A DNA stretch of 64,000 nt from Shinella sp. CPCC 101442 (GCF_024704725.1 NZ_JALIQS010000012.1:1-64000), one strand, 5' to 3'. Shown: positions 43,108 to 53,432, counted from the first letter of the stretch. Notes: generated by a model not told the origin, from the sequence alone. A program made the numbers and translations.

Positions 43108-43824
43108 TCAACCGGTCTTGCGGCAGTTGACGCCCGGCGCGTTTTCGCCCTTCGTCAGGTCGTAGAGCGTCGCCTCGTCGCCCTTGGTCCACCATTCGAA
43201 ACGGCCGCCGGCATATTTGGCGCCCGAGGCAGCCAGGACATTGGCCGCGATGACGGTCTCTTCGCCGATCTTCAATACGGCGAGCGAATTGGCGCCGGCA
43301 TTGATATATTCGGCAACGACGCGCTGGTCGGCGTCGCACTGGTAGCTGATCGTCTCGCGCGCCACGCTCTGTTCCGGCCCGGGCAGGCGGATGACGATAT
43401 CCGTGCTGTTCTTCAGCCCGGCAAGGCGGATCGCCGGGGCGCCTTCCTTGCCGGTGAGATGCAGGATGCCGTTTTCGAGCTTCCAGGAGGTCACGGTGCC
43501 GAGCGCATCGAAGAATTTTTGCTCCTGGTCCATGATGGCGGGAGCGCACATCTTGCGCGTTGCGGCGGCGGGCGCGAAAGCGATGTTGCCGTTCTGGACC
43601 TTCAGCTTGCCGCGATAGGTGTTGCAGCCGCCATTGCCGCCATAGCTGCCGTCGGGCTTGATCTCCAGCGTTGTCTGCAGGTCGTCGATGACGCCGTTGC
43701 CGCCGATATCCTCGGCAAGCCAGGCGCCGCCGAGACCACCCGGGACCGGCTCGTCGGCATAGGCCGGAGCTGCTGCCGCAAGCACGAGGCAGGCGAGGGT
43801 CCAAACTCTCAGGCGTCGATGCAC
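43108..43824 (-). CDS. Exported META domain - MliC-like lysozyme-inhibitor domain protein
   Basis: A 238-residue exported protein (signal peptide ending near AYA-DE). The first domain (about 28-135) is META/HslJ-like with GGNGGCNTYRG and RKMCAPAIMDQEQ. The second (about 150-235) has the MliC pattern: YQCDADQRVVAEY, then an alternating strand, GGRFEWWTKGDEATLYD and a final NCRK. MliC proteins inhibit C-type lysozyme. GTG 43824 is preferred because its GGAG lies 6 nt upstream; an in-frame TTG at 43836 would overlap that site. Confidence 0.82.
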   Translation of the reverse strand: MHRRLRVWTLACLVLAAAAPAYADEPVPGGLGGAWLAEDIGGNGVIDDLQTTLEIKPDGSYGGNGGCNTYRGKLKVQNGNIAFAPAAATRKMCAPAIMDQEQKFFDALGTVTSWKLENGILHLTGKEGAPAIRLAGLKNSTDIVIRLPGPEQSVARETISYQCDADQRVVAEYINAGANSLAVLKIGEETVIAANVLAASGAKYAGGRFEWWTKGDEATLYDLTKGENAPGVNCRKTG

Positions 43825-44014
43825 AGATTTCTCCAATCGCGTCGGGGCGGAAAGCCGCTTTTCGGGGACGTTATGGCCGACCGGGCGAAAAGGTCAAGCC
43901 ACGGGTTCGAGAAGACCCGTGCAACGGCGGTTTTCCGCCGCTTCGACGGCTTGTTGCTGGCGTCTTTCGCCTGTAGAGCCAATAGCAGAACACAAGAAAA
44001 TTGCGGAAACCATC

Positions 44015-45187
44015 ATGGCTCTCGATGCGCGGCAGATGCGCCGCATCACCATTTTAGGCTCGACAGGCTCTATCGGCACCAGCACGCTCGACGTGGTGCG
44101 CCAGCTTGGCGGGCGCGAGCGCTACGAGGTCGTGGCGCTGACCGGCAATGGCAATGTAGAGCTTCTCGCAGCGCAGGCCAGGGAATGCGGCGCGAAGCTG
44201 GTGGTGACGGCCGACGAGAGCCGTTACGGCGCGCTGAAGGATGCGCTTGCCGGCAGCGGTATCGCAGCGGCGGCGGGGCGCACGGCGCTTCTGGAGGCGG
44301 CTTCCGGCGACGCGGACTGGGTGATGGCGGCCATCGTCGGCACGGCCGGCCTTGCGCCGACGCTGGCGGCTGCGAAGAAGGGCGCGGATATCGCGCTGGC
44401 CAACAAGGAATGCCTGGTGTCCGCCGGCGATCTCTTCGTGCAGGCCGTCGCGGCGGGCGGCGGGCGTCTCATTCCCGTCGACAGCGAGCACAGCGCGATC
44501 TTCCAGGCGCTGGAGGACGACCAGCGCCATGCCGTCGAGCGTATCGTGCTGACGGCTTCGGGCGGTCCCTTCCGCACCTGGAGCCGCGAGCAGATGGCGG
44601 GCGTAACGGCAGATATCGCCCGCGCCCATCCCAACTGGTCGATGGGCCTGAAAATCTCGATCGGCAGCGCCTCCATGTTCAATAAGGCGCTGGAGATGAT
44701 CGAGGCGAAACATCTCTTCGATGTCAGGCCCGACCAGATCGAGGTGGTCGTGCATCCTCAGTCGATCATCCATTCCATGGTCGGTTATGTCGATGGATCC
44801 GTGCTGGCGCAGCTCGGTGCGCCGGATATGCGCACGGCGATCGGCTATGCGCTGACCTATCCCACACGTTCAGCGCTCAATGTCGACCGGCTGGATTTCG
44901 CAAAACTGTCGCGTCTCGATTTCGAGGCGCCGGACGAGGCGCGCTTCCCGGCGCTGCGGCTTGCCCGCACGGCATTGGAGCGCGGTGGTCTTCAGGGCGC
45001 GATCATGAATGCGGCGGAGGAAGTGGCTTTTCACGCGTTCGTCGGCGGGCGCATCGGCTTCCTGTCTATGGCCGATATTGCCGAGCAGGTGATGGACACG
45101 CTTACCCATCTGCCGCCGGCATCCTCGATGGACGATGTCTTTGCCGCAGACGAAGAAGCCCGGCGGGTGGCCGCCGGGCTCATCTGA
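44015..45187 (+). CDS. dxr: 1-deoxy-D-xylulose 5-phosphate reductoisomerase
   Basis: A 390-residue NADPH-dependent enzyme that commits the methylerythritol phosphate pathway to isoprenoids. The NADPH motif is GSTGSIGTSTLDV, the metal and substrate segments are ANKECLVSAG and PVDSEHSAIFQ, and TASGGPFR is conserved. The C-terminal alpha domain ends normally. ATG 44015 is used; the ribosome-binding site is weak. A 7-bp hairpin lies about 95 nt upstream (43900-43921). Confidence 0.95.
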   Translation: MALDARQMRRITILGSTGSIGTSTLDVVRQLGGRERYEVVALTGNGNVELLAAQARECGAKLVVTADESRYGALKDALAGSGIAAAAGRTALLEAASGDADWVMAAIVGTAGLAPTLAAAKKGADIALANKECLVSAGDLFVQAVAAGGGRLIPVDSEHSAIFQALEDDQRHAVERIVLTASGGPFRTWSREQMAGVTADIARAHPNWSMGLKISIGSASMFNKALEMIEAKHLFDVRPDQIEVVVHPQSIIHSMVGYVDGSVLAQLGAPDMRTAIGYALTYPTRSALNVDRLDFAKLSRLDFEAPDEARFPALRLARTALERGGLQGAIMNAAEEVAFHAFVGGRIGFLSMADIAEQVMDTLTHLPPASSMDDVFAADEEARRVAAGLI

Positions 45188-45208
45188 TCGGTTGCGTTTT
45201 TCGCCGTC

Positions 45209-46423
45209 TCAGGCGACGGCGCGGGCCAGCGCACAGCGTGACCACAGCGAATGCAGCGCGCCGACGAGATGTTCGATATCGGCATCGGTGTGCAGCGGCG
45301 TCGGCGTGATGCGCAGGCGCTCGGTCTTGCGCGGCACCGTCGGGTAGTTGATCGGCTGGACATAGATGCCGAAATTGTCGAGCAGCAGGTCCGAGATCCA
45401 TTTGCACTTGGCGGCATCGCCGACCATGACCGGCACGATGTGGCTCGGGTTCGGCATATGCGGGATACCGTTGCGGTCGAGGGCTGCGCGGAGCTTGCGC
45501 ACACGCTCCTGATGGGCGAAGCGCTCGATCTGGCTGTCCTTGAGGTGGCGGATCGAGGCAAGCGCACCGGCGGCGAGCGACGGCGGCAGCGACGTCGTGA
45601 AGATAAAGCCGGATGCGAAGGAGCGCACGAAATCGCAAAGCGCGGTGGAGGCCGCGATATAGCCGCCCATCACGCCGAACGCCTTGGCGAGCGTGCCTTC
45701 GATGACCGTCAGGCGGTGCATCAGGCCTTCGCGTTCGGCAATGCCGCCACCGCGCGGGCCGTACATGCCCACGGCATGGACTTCGTCGAGATAGGTCATC
45801 GCGCCATACTTGTCGGCGAGATCGCAGATTTCCTTGATGGGGGCGATGTCGCCGTCCATCGAATAGACCGATTCGAAGGCGATCAGCTTCGGCGCCTTCG
45901 GGTCGGCGGCGGCGAGCTTGGCTTCGAGGTCGCGGAGATCATTGTGCTTCCAGATCACGCGCTCGCACTTGGAGTGGCGGATGCCCTCGATCATCGAAGC
46001 GTGGTTGCCGGCATCGGAAAAACAGATGAGGCCCGGGATCTTCGAACAGAGCGTGCCAAGCGCCGCCCAGTTGGACACGTAGCCCGAGGTGAAGAGCAGG
46101 GCGGATTCCTTGCCGTGCAGATCGGCCAGTTCCTGCTCGAGCAGGACATGGTAGTGGTTGGTGCCGGAAATGTTGCGGGTGCCGCCGGCGCCGGCGCCAC
46201 ACTGGTCGATGGCAAGCTTCATCGCCTCGGTAACCTTGGGGTTCTGGCCCATGCCGAGATAGTCGTTGGAACACCAGACGGTGACGTCCTTCGGGCCTTC
46301 GGCCGTATAGCGGGTCGCCTTGGGGAAGTTGCCCTTCTGGCGCTCCAGGTCGGCGAACACGCGATAGCGGCCTTCCTGATGCAGGCCATCCAGCTCGTTC
46401 TTGAAGAAAGTTTCGAAGTCCAT
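45209..46423 (-). CDS. hemA: 5-aminolevulinate synthase
   Basis: A 404-residue PLP enzyme that condenses glycine and succinyl-CoA to 5-aminolevulinate (Shemin route), the first step of haem synthesis and a marker of alphaproteobacteria. Typical segments are [39 protein letters not shown] and [13 protein letters not shown] with the PLP lysine. ATG 46423 has AGGAGAC 7 nt upstream. It stands alone, convergent with dxr; a 240-bp spacer separates it from the terminator of the cox-type operon. Confidence 0.96.
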   Translation of the reverse strand: MDFETFFKNELDGLHQEGRYRVFADLERQKGNFPKATRYTAEGPKDVTVWCSNDYLGMGQNPKVTEAMKLAIDQCGAGAGGTRNISGTNHYHVLLEQELADLHGKESALLFTSGYVSNWAALGTLCSKIPGLICFSDAGNHASMIEGIRHSKCERVIWKHNDLRDLEAKLAAADPKAPKLIAFESVYSMDGDIAPIKEICDLADKYGAMTYLDEVHAVGMYGPRGGGIAEREGLMHRLTVIEGTLAKAFGVMGGYIAASTALCDFVRSFASGFIFTTSLPPSLAAGALASIRHLKDSQIERFAHQERVRKLRAALDRNGIPHMPNPSHIVPVMVGDAAKCKWISDLLLDNFGIYVQPINYPTVPRKTERLRITPTPLHTDADIEHLVGALHSLWSRCALARAVA

Positions 46424-46608
46424 CCGGAGTCTCCTGTCCGGCGAAAACCCGGACATCATCATCGTTGGCGGTCGTTCAATCGGCTACACCTGAGGCCGTT
46501 CCGCTGCAACGATATCCGCTGCGGCAAATCGGCGCCACCTTTGAACCATTCCAATGTATCCTAAGCCCCCAAAGGCCATTTCCTGTTGATGCATGTCAAG
46601 TCTGCACG

Positions 46609-46636
46609 AAAAAAGGACGGCCTCAACCGCCCTTTT
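46609..46636 (-). terminator. Rho-independent terminator of the coxSLM operon
   Basis: On the minus strand the stem 46636-46627 pairs with 46620-46611 (10 bp, one G-U in RNA) around a 6-nt loop and is followed by a run of six T residues (46614-46609 region). It lies 32 bp after the coxM stop. Confidence 0.75.
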
Positions 46637-46667
46637 AATCGAACCAGTTTCAGCTTTTTCGTAGAAG

Positions 46668-47465
46668 TCAGGCGGCCGCGACCGCCCGCTTGGCCATGAC
46701 TTTTACGAGATTTGCCCGGTATTCCGCGCTGCCGTGGAGATCGGAGAGCAGATCCGTGGCATCGATATCGACGCCTGCGGCCGCATCCGCCGACCAGTTG
46801 GCGGCAAGTGCTGCCTCCAGGCCCGCATGGCGGAAGACGCCGTTGGAGCCCGCACCGGTCACCGCCACCCGCACGCTGCCATCCCCTGCCTTTGTCACGA
46901 AGACGCCGGCCATGGCATAGCGCGAAGCCGGGTTGGGGAACTTGGAGTAACCCGCCTTGGCGGGCGCGTCGAAGGTCACGGCGACAACGATCTCGCCTTC
47001 TTCAAGGGCGGTTTCGAAAAGGCCGGTGAAGAAGTCCCCGGCGGAGATTTCCCTGGTATTGGTGATGATCGTCGCCCCCAGGGCCAGCATGGCGGAGGGA
47101 TAGTCGGCGGCGGGGTCGTTGTTGGCGATGGAACCGCCGATCGTGCCCATGTGGCGGACATGCGGGTCGCCGATATGGGCGGCGAGGTGAGAGATCGCCG
47201 GGCACGCGGCCTTCAGCTCGGCGGAGCTCGAGACCTCGTAATGCGTGGTGGCCGCGCCGATGCGCACGCGGCTGCCGTTGACCGAGATGCCCTTCATCTC
47301 GGCGACGTGTCTGAGATCCACGAGGTCGGAAGGGGCGGCGAGCCGCTGCTTCATCGTCGGGATCAGCGTCATGCCGCCGGAGACGTATTTGGCCTCGTCG
47401 GAAGCGGACTGCAGCTTGACCGCATCGGCAACCGAGGATGCACGGTGATAACTCGTTGCGTACAT
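46668..47465 (-). CDS. coxM: FAD-binding subunit of form II CO dehydrogenase-like molybdenum hydroxylase
   Basis: A 265-residue flavoprotein. FAD-binding segments are AKYVSGGMTLIP and HIGDPHVRHMGTIGGSIANNDPAAD, the latter the TIGGS motif of the xanthine-oxidase family; the CO_deh_flav_C domain follows. It passes electrons from the CoxS iron-sulfur clusters to an acceptor. It is the last gene of a coxS-coxL-coxM operon, 12 bp after coxL. Confidence 0.9.
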   Translation of the reverse strand: MYATSYHRASSVADAVKLQSASDEAKYVSGGMTLIPTMKQRLAAPSDLVDLRHVAEMKGISVNGSRVRIGAATTHYEVSSSAELKAACPAISHLAAHIGDPHVRHMGTIGGSIANNDPAADYPSAMLALGATIITNTREISAGDFFTGLFETALEEGEIVVAVTFDAPAKAGYSKFPNPASRYAMAGVFVTKAGDGSVRVAVTGAGSNGVFRHAGLEAALAANWSADAAAGVDIDATDLLSDLHGSAEYRANLVKVMAKRAVAAA

Positions 47466-47477
47466 GGCGTCCTCCCG

Positions 47478-49829
47478 TCAGTTCGTTGCTGCCCGTGCCG
47501 CCGCCCAGACTTTCTGGGGCGTTGCCGGCATGGTGAGGTCGTTGTTGCCGATGGCATCGGTGATGGCGTTCATCAGTGCCGGCGGCGAGCCGATGGCGCC
47601 CGCCTCGCCGCAGCCCTTGATGCCGAGCGGATTGTTCGGGCAGGGGGTTACCTGGTGCGAGACCTGGAAGGAGGGCAGGTCGTCGGCGCGCGGCATGGTG
47701 TAGTCCATGTAGCTCGCCGTCAGAAGCTGGCCGGTTTCCGGATCGTAATGCACGCCTTCCAGCAGCGCCTGGCCGATACCCTGCGCGATGCCGCCATGCA
47801 CCTGGCCCTCGACGATCATCGGATTGATGATGTTGCCGAAGTCGTCGGCGGCGACGAACTGGACGATCTTGGTCTTGCCGGTTTCCGGGTCGATCTCGAC
47901 CTCCGCGATGTAGCAGCCGGCCGGGAAGGTGAAGTTGGCCGGATCGTAGAAGGCGCCTTCCTTGAGGCCCGGCTCCATGCCGGAGGGCAGATTGTGCGCG
48001 GTATAGGCGGCAAGCGCCATCTGGAACCACGGAACCGACTTGTCGGTGCCGGCGACCTTCAGGGCGCCGTTCTCGATGACGATGTCGCTCTCGTCGGCCT
48101 CCATCAGGTGGGCGGCGATCTTCTTGGCCTTGGCCTCCACCTTGTCGAGCGCCTTCACCACCGCGGACATGCCGACGGCGCCGGAGCGCGAGCCGTAGGT
48201 GCCCATGCCCATCTGCACCTTGTCCGTATCGCCATGCACGATGGAGACGCTGTCGAGCGGCACGCCGAAGCGGTCGGCGACGAGCTGGGCGAAGGTCGTC
48301 TCATGGCCCTGGCCGTGGCTGTGCGAGCCGGTCAGCACCTCGACGGTGCCGACGGCATTGACGCGCACCTCCGCCGATTCCCAGAGACCGACACCGGCAC
48401 CGAGCGAGCCGACCGCCGCCGACGGCGCGATGCCGCAGGCCTCGATATAGCAGCTCATGCCGATGCCGCGCTTCATGCCGCGGCCGGCGGCTTCCGCCTT
48501 GCGAGCCGGGAAACCGGCCCAGTCGGCGGCGGCCATGGCGGCTTCCAGCGAGGCTTCGTAGTCGCCGGCATCGTAGTTCATGATGACGGGCGTCTGGTGC
48601 GGGAAGCTTCGGATGAAGTTGATGCGGCGAAGCTCGGCCGGCGAGACGCCGAGTTCGCGTGCCGCCGTCTCCATGGTGCGTTCGAGCAGGTAGGTCGCTT
48701 CCGGCCGGCCGGCGCCGCGATAGGCGTCGACGGCGACGGTGTTGGTATAGACCGCACGCACATTGGCGTGGATCGCCGGGAAATTATACTGGCCGGAGAG
48801 CAGCGTCGCATAGAGATAGGTCGGCACGGCCGAGGAAAAGAGCGACATGTAGGCGCCGAAATTGGCGATCGTGTCGACCTTCAGCGCCGTGACGCGGTTA
48901 TTGGCGTCGAAGGCCATTTTCACGGTCGAGACATGGTCGCGGCCATGCGCATCCGTCAGGAAGGCCTCGGTGCGGTCGCTTGTCCATTTGACCGGCACGC
49001 CGGTGCGCTTGGAAGCCCAGAGACAGACGATTTCCTCCGGGTAGATATAGATCTTCGAACCGAAGCCGCCACCGACATCGGGCGCGATGACGCGCAGCTT
49101 GTTTTCCGGTGCGACATTGTAGAAGGCGCTCATGACGAGGCGCGCGACATGCGGGTTCTGGCTCGTCGTGTAGCAGGTGTAGTGGTCCTCGGCGGAATCG
49201 TAGATGCCGAGGGCGGCGCGCGGTTCCATCGGGTTCGGCGCCAGGCGGTTGTTGACGATCTTCATCTCGGTGACATGGGCGGCGGCGGCGATCGCCGCAT
49301 CCGTCGCGGCGCCATCGCCGATCTCCCAGTCGTAGATTAGGTTGCCGGGGGCTTCCGGATGCAGTTGCGGCTGGCCGGTTCCGAGCGCCTTTACGGCATC
49401 GGTAACGGCTGGCAGCACGTCATAATCGACGACGACGGCTTCGGCGCCATCGCGGGCCTCGCCCATCGTATCGGCAACGACGACGGCGACGGCATCGCCG
49501 ACATAGCGCACGGTGTCATGTGCGAGTGGCCGCCAGGCGCCCATCTTCATAGGCGAGCCGTCCTTGGAATGGATCATCCAGCCGCAGATCAGGTTGCCGA
49601 TGCCGTCGTCCAGCATCTGCTTGCCGTTGAGCACGCCAATGACCCCGGGCATTTCCTCTGCCGCCGACGTATCGATGCTTCTGATCTTCGCATGCGCGTG
49701 CGGCGAGCGCACGAAAGCGGCATAACGCATGCCGGGCACGAACATGTCGTCCGTATACTTGCCCTGGCCCATGAGGAACCGCTTGTCTTCCTTTCGCGCA
49801 ACGCGCGCGCCGATGCCTTCGACACCCAT
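47478..49829 (-). CDS. coxL: Molybdopterin-binding large subunit, form II CoxL-like
   Basis: A 783-residue catalytic subunit of the xanthine oxidase family. The active-site motif is AYRGAGR (about residue 370), which defines form II; form I enzymes that oxidise trace CO carry AYRCSFR. Other features are [17 protein letters not shown] and the C-terminal [16 protein letters not shown] with the catalytic glutamate. ATG 49829 is chosen because GGAGGAG lies 6 nt upstream; ATG 49835 overlaps that site. CO may not be the true substrate. Confidence 0.92.
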   Translation of the reverse strand: MGVEGIGARVARKEDKRFLMGQGKYTDDMFVPGMRYAAFVRSPHAHAKIRSIDTSAAEEMPGVIGVLNGKQMLDDGIGNLICGWMIHSKDGSPMKMGAWRPLAHDTVRYVGDAVAVVVADTMGEARDGAEAVVVDYDVLPAVTDAVKALGTGQPQLHPEAPGNLIYDWEIGDGAATDAAIAAAAHVTEMKIVNNRLAPNPMEPRAALGIYDSAEDHYTCYTTSQNPHVARLVMSAFYNVAPENKLRVIAPDVGGGFGSKIYIYPEEIVCLWASKRTGVPVKWTSDRTEAFLTDAHGRDHVSTVKMAFDANNRVTALKVDTIANFGAYMSLFSSAVPTYLYATLLSGQYNFPAIHANVRAVYTNTVAVDAYRGAGRPEATYLLERTMETAARELGVSPAELRRINFIRSFPHQTPVIMNYDAGDYEASLEAAMAAADWAGFPARKAEAAGRGMKRGIGMSCYIEACGIAPSAAVGSLGAGVGLWESAEVRVNAVGTVEVLTGSHSHGQGHETTFAQLVADRFGVPLDSVSIVHGDTDKVQMGMGTYGSRSGAVGMSAVVKALDKVEAKAKKIAAHLMEADESDIVIENGALKVAGTDKSVPWFQMALAAYTAHNLPSGMEPGLKEGAFYDPANFTFPAGCYIAEVEIDPETGKTKIVQFVAADDFGNIINPMIVEGQVHGGIAQGIGQALLEGVHYDPETGQLLTASYMDYTMPRADDLPSFQVSHQVTPCPNNPLGIKGCGEAGAIGSPPALMNAITDAIGNNDLTMPATPQKVWAAARAATN

Positions 49830-49927
49830 CTTCATCTCCTCCAGAGATATCGTTCGCGTGACATGCTGAAGGCGGTCAGCCGGCGGGCGGATACGTGTCG
49901 CAGCCGTCGGGGAGACCGCCGTCGGCG

Positions 49928-50419
49928 TTATTCCGCAGCCTGCCGGCCTGCCGCGCCCATTTCCTCGGCGGCGGCCAGAATGGCTTTCACGATGTTATGG
50001 TAGCCGGTGCATCGACAGATATTGCCTTCCAGGTTTTCCCGGACGGTCTGCTCGTCGAGCTTGGCGCCATAGCGGTTGATCATGTCGACGGCGGTCATCA
50101 CCATGCCGGGCGTGCAGAAACCGCATTGCAGGCCGTGATTGGCCTTGAAGGCCGCCTGCACGGGGTGCAGCTCGCCGTTCGCGGCAAGGCCCTCGATGGT
50201 GAGGATGTCGGAGCCCGCGGCCTGGGCCGCGAGCATGGAACAGCTCTTCACAGCCTTGCCGTCCATATGCACGACGCAAGCGCCGCACTGGGACGTATCG
50301 CAGCCGACATGGGTTCCGGTGAGGCTGAGGGTGTCGCGCAGGAAGTGCACGAGCAGGGTGCGGTCCTCGCATTCCTTGCTCACCTTCCGGCCATTGACGG
50401 TCATTGCCACTTTCGCCAT
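49928..50419 (-). CDS. coxS: Small [2Fe-2S] subunit of the form II CoxL-like enzyme
   Basis: A 163-residue protein with two [2Fe-2S] clusters: a plant-ferredoxin type (CDTSQCGAC and a later CSM cysteine) and the second type (CGFCTPGM and [11 protein letters not shown]). It carries electrons from the molybdenum site to the flavin. ATG 50419 has GGGAGGA 5 nt upstream. It is the first gene of the operon, 98 bp before coxL. The S-L-M order is typical of form II clusters. No accessory maturation genes (coxDEF, xdhC) are in this window. Confidence 0.92.
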   Translation of the reverse strand: MAKVAMTVNGRKVSKECEDRTLLVHFLRDTLSLTGTHVGCDTSQCGACVVHMDGKAVKSCSMLAAQAAGSDILTIEGLAANGELHPVQAAFKANHGLQCGFCTPGMVMTAVDMINRYGAKLDEQTVRENLEGNICRCTGYHNIVKAILAAAEEMGAAGRQAAE

Positions 50420-50876
50420 TCGTTCCTCCCTGGCGGTTGCAGAGCCGCTGGGCCGATCGATCCTGTGGTGCATGCAGCGGGCGCCTCGCGACGCGGGCCT
50501 GGGATCAAACGAAACCAGCATTCAATTCGCGTGCATTTCATTCCGGCAAAGATGGCGCGTGGGGTTCTCCTCCAGCCGACACGACATCAACAGTCATATC
50601 ATTTGACTTTTCGCGGCCGGGATCAACCGGTACTTTCAGGCAATATCGAAATTTCTCGTGACCGGAACATATTGAGAGGCGAAACAAACGAAACGGAAAC
50701 GCTGTTTATTCGCGGAACAAAAAAATAGTTTAGTCCCATGGACTTCCCGGAATCCGGCTATATTTTGAACCTCGGACAGACCTGACCGTCCAAGACGGCG
50801 CGTATGTTGCGTAACGTAAGAAGGGGATAGTGCGGATCCGAAAACGGGGCGCATCTCAACTTTGGAGAACATCTTC
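50420..50876. other. 457-bp intergenic region between coxS and the glycine-zipper gene
   Basis: No gene is visible. It holds the likely coxSLM promoter on the minus strand (see 50598-50626) and, on the plus strand, an AT-rich patch around 50680-50775 that probably carries the promoter of the lipoprotein gene. A TATATT (50759-50764) is present but I found no convincing -35 at the right spacing. Confidence 0.5.
50598..50626 (-). promoter_or_regulatory. Possible promoter of coxSLM
   Basis: On the minus strand TTGATC (50626-50621) and AATGAT (50603-50598) have a 17-nt spacer. The -10 is imperfect. It would leave a leader of about 170 nt before coxS. Confidence 0.35.
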
Positions 50877-51140
50877 ATGAAAAAAGTCATTGCGCTCGTC
50901 CTAGTCGGTCTGGCGGTTGCCAGCTGCACGCAGACGGAAAAGGGTGCGGGTATCGGCGCCGTCTCCGGCGCGATTATCGGTGGCGCGATCACCGGTGACG
51001 TCCGTGGGGCTGCCGTCGGTGCTGCCATCGGCGGCGTTTCCGGTGCTGTCATCGGCTCCGTCTCCGAGCAGCCCGGCCAGTGCTACTACCGCGACCGCCA
51101 CGGCCGCCGCTACATCGATCGTTGCCCGCAGGGTTACTGA
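50877..51140 (+). CDS. Small glycine-zipper lipoprotein
   Basis: An 87-residue protein with a lipobox (VASC, Cys at about residue 18) and a glycine-zipper core (GAGIGAVSGAIIGGAITGD repeated as AAVGAAIGGVSGAVIG), followed by a tail with two cysteines (QCYYRDRHGRRY and DRCPQGY). Such proteins sit in the outer membrane or periplasm, often induced by stress. ATG 50877 has GGAG 11 nt upstream. A terminator follows directly. Confidence 0.82.
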   Translation: MKKVIALVLVGLAVASCTQTEKGAGIGAVSGAIIGGAITGDVRGAAVGAAIGGVSGAVIGSVSEQPGQCYYRDRHGRRYIDRCPQGY

Positions 51141-51164
51141 TCCCTCGCGCATGCAGCCCATGCG

Positions 51165-51197
51165 AAGCCCCGGATCGTATCCGGGGCTTTTGCTTTT
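51165..51197 (+). terminator. Rho-independent terminator after the glycine-zipper gene
   Basis: An 11-bp perfect stem (51165-51175 with 51179-51189), 3-nt loop, then TTGCTTTT. Confidence 0.8.
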
Positions 51198-51277
51198 CCG
51201 CTTCCGGGATAAAATGCCCTTCGGCGCTTCAAATCCTGTTCGTCAGCGTGTAAAACCGCCGTTAACATTACGGAAAA

Positions 51278-51291
51278 CCTAACGCGTTAGG
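51278..51291. promoter_or_regulatory. 14-bp perfect palindrome upstream of tamA
   Basis: CCTAACGCGTTAGG is a complete dyad in the 215-bp spacer before tamA, about 115 bp from its start, next to GTTAAC (51261-51266). It may be an operator; the cognate regulator is unknown. Confidence 0.4.
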
Positions 51292-51405
51292 GTCTTTTCT
51301 GCCTGAAAGCTCTGGATGAACCAGGGCGCCTGAAGTCTGTGACGGAAGCATGTCGGTCTACCGCGCGCACCGCACCTTACGGAGAAAGGCGACGGATAGC
51401 TGCGG

Positions 51406-53328
51406 ATGCGGGATAAAGTGAACCGGCCGGAAAAGAGTTTTGCGTTTCTGAAAGCTGGCACCGCCCTCGCGGTCGCTGCGGCGTTGGCCGTTGCGCCTCT
51501 CTCAGCTTCCCCCGCCTTCGCCTTCGAAATTTTCGGCATGAAGTTCTTCGAGGACGAGGAAGACACGACCGCCGTCATCGATCCCGTCAACTACACGCTG
51601 ACGCTCAATCCCGGCACCGATGACGATGACCTGAAAGAGGCGATCGAGAACACCGCGCTTCTCAAGCAGGATGAGGGCAAGCCGGTCTCGGGCGATCTCG
51701 GCCTCGTCATCAAGGCGCGCGATGACCGCGATCGCATTCTGGCCGCGCTTTATGAACAGGCCCGCTATGGCGGCGTGGTGAAGGTCACGGTCGACGGCCA
51801 GGACCTCGATCAATTGCCGCCCAACCCGGAATTTTCCGATCGCGGTGCCATTCCCGTCACGATCACCGTCGAGCCCGGCCCGGTCTTCACCTTTGGCGAT
51901 ATCGCCTTTTCCGGCGATGCGGAGGGCCGCAATCCGGCCGATTATGGCCTTGTGCCGGGTGCTCGCGCCGACTCCACGATCATCCTGAAGGCCGGCGAGA
52001 AGATGGTCGTCGATCTCAGGGCCGAGGGGCGGCCGCTTGCGAAGCTGACCGAGCGCAACGCCACGGCCGACCACAAGACCGTGACCGTGGACGTGGTGAT
52101 CGCCGCCGAGGGCGGGCCGGTCGCTCCCATCGGCGAGGTCGGTGTTTCCGGCACCAAGGCGGTCGATGCAGGCTTCGTTCAGCGCTATTCGCGCATCAAT
52201 GCCGGCCAGCCCTATTCGCCGGAGGCGCTCGCCAAGGCAGCTGAGCGGCTGCGCACGCTCGGCGTTTTTTCGAGCGTGACGATCCGTGAGGCTGACAAGC
52301 TGGCGCCGGACGGTTCGCTGCCGATGACCATCGAGGTCTCCGAGGGCAAACACCGCTATTTCGGCGTCGGCGCGCAGGTTTCCAATACCGACGGGCTTGG
52401 CCTGCAGGGCTATTGGGGCCACCGCAATCTCTTCGGCCAGGCCGAATCCCTGCGCATCGAAGGCGCAGTCAGCCGTATCGGCGAATCCGCGCTCGGCGAC
52501 ATGGACTATTCGACGGCGATCCTCTTTTCCAAGCCCGGAGCCTTTGGCCCGACCTCGACCTTCAATGCTAGCCTCAAGGCGTCGATCGTCGATCCCGACG
52601 CCTACAAGGCGTTCACCACGACGGCTGCGGCTGGCGTCAGTGTCGAGCTTTCCGATCAGGATACAGTGAGCGCCGGCGGCGAGGTCATGTGGAGCGACGT
52701 CGAGGACGCCTTCGGCAAGAACAAGTATCTCACGGCCGCCATCCCGATCGAATATGTCCGCGATACGCGCGATGACAGGCTGAACCCGACCGAGGGCTAT
52801 CGCGCGATGATCAACGCGAAGCCGACCTATGAAATCAAGCGCGGCACGTTCTTCTCGAGCTTCGAAGGCGCTATGACCGGCTACCAGGCGCTCGGCGAGG
52901 AAAAGCGTTTCGTCCTCGCCGGCAAGGTCGCTGCCGGCACGATCATTGGCGGCGATCAGTTGTCCGACATTCCGGCGACGCGCCGTTTCTTCCTCGGCGG
53001 CGGCGGCACGGTGCGCGGTTACGGCTACCAGGAAATCTCGCCGCGCAACGGCAAGGGCAAGATCCTCGGGGGCCGCTCCTATGTGGCGGCGACCGCGGAG
53101 GTGCGAATCGGCGTGACGGAGACGATCGGCATCGTGCCTTTCATCGACGTCGGCACGGTTTCCACCGACGAAGTGCCCGATTTCAAGGATATCAGGGCCG
53201 GTGCCGGTATCGGTCTTCGCTATGCGACGCCCTTCGGGCCGCTCCGCCTCGATGTGGCGGTGCCGCTCAAGAAATATGACGGCGGCACCTCCTTCGGGGT
53301 CTATGCCGGTATTGGCCAGTCGTTCTGA
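51406..53328 (+). CDS. tamA: TamA-type outer-membrane translocation/assembly protein (Omp85 family)
   Basis: A 640-residue protein with a signal peptide (cleavage near AFA-FE), POTRA-like domains (about 60-320; e.g. YGGVVKVTVDGQDL and VEPGPVFTFGDIAFSG) and a C-terminal BamA/TamA-like beta-barrel ending in Phe. The barrel has the family loop LGGGGTVRGYGY and PFGPLRLDVAVPL. With TamB it helps insert outer-membrane proteins or move phospholipids to the outer membrane. It precedes tamB by 104 bp. Confidence 0.93.
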   Translation: MRDKVNRPEKSFAFLKAGTALAVAAALAVAPLSASPAFAFEIFGMKFFEDEEDTTAVIDPVNYTLTLNPGTDDDDLKEAIENTALLKQDEGKPVSGDLGLVIKARDDRDRILAALYEQARYGGVVKVTVDGQDLDQLPPNPEFSDRGAIPVTITVEPGPVFTFGDIAFSGDAEGRNPADYGLVPGARADSTIILKAGEKMVVDLRAEGRPLAKLTERNATADHKTVTVDVVIAAEGGPVAPIGEVGVSGTKAVDAGFVQRYSRINAGQPYSPEALAKAAERLRTLGVFSSVTIREADKLAPDGSLPMTIEVSEGKHRYFGVGAQVSNTDGLGLQGYWGHRNLFGQAESLRIEGAVSRIGESALGDMDYSTAILFSKPGAFGPTSTFNASLKASIVDPDAYKAFTTTAAAGVSVELSDQDTVSAGGEVMWSDVEDAFGKNKYLTAAIPIEYVRDTRDDRLNPTEGYRAMINAKPTYEIKRGTFFSSFEGAMTGYQALGEEKRFVLAGKVAAGTIIGGDQLSDIPATRRFFLGGGGTVRGYGYQEISPRNGKGKILGGRSYVAATAEVRIGVTETIGIVPFIDVGTVSTDEVPDFKDIRAGAGIGLRYATPFGPLRLDVAVPLKKYDGGTSFGVYAGIGQSF

Positions 53329-53432
53329 CGGCCGCCCGAATTTCCGTTTAGACTCTTGATCGGCCGGGCGATTCGGATTCAAGACGGACATGAGCGATAT
53401 CGAGCGCTCCCCGCACGCGAAATGGATGAAGC

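Noticed and set aside
46734-49340. Long open frame (868 codons) on the plus strand across the cox-type genes
   Set aside because: It is antisense to coxM and coxL, lacks recognisable domains, and has the composition expected from a GC-rich shadow frame.
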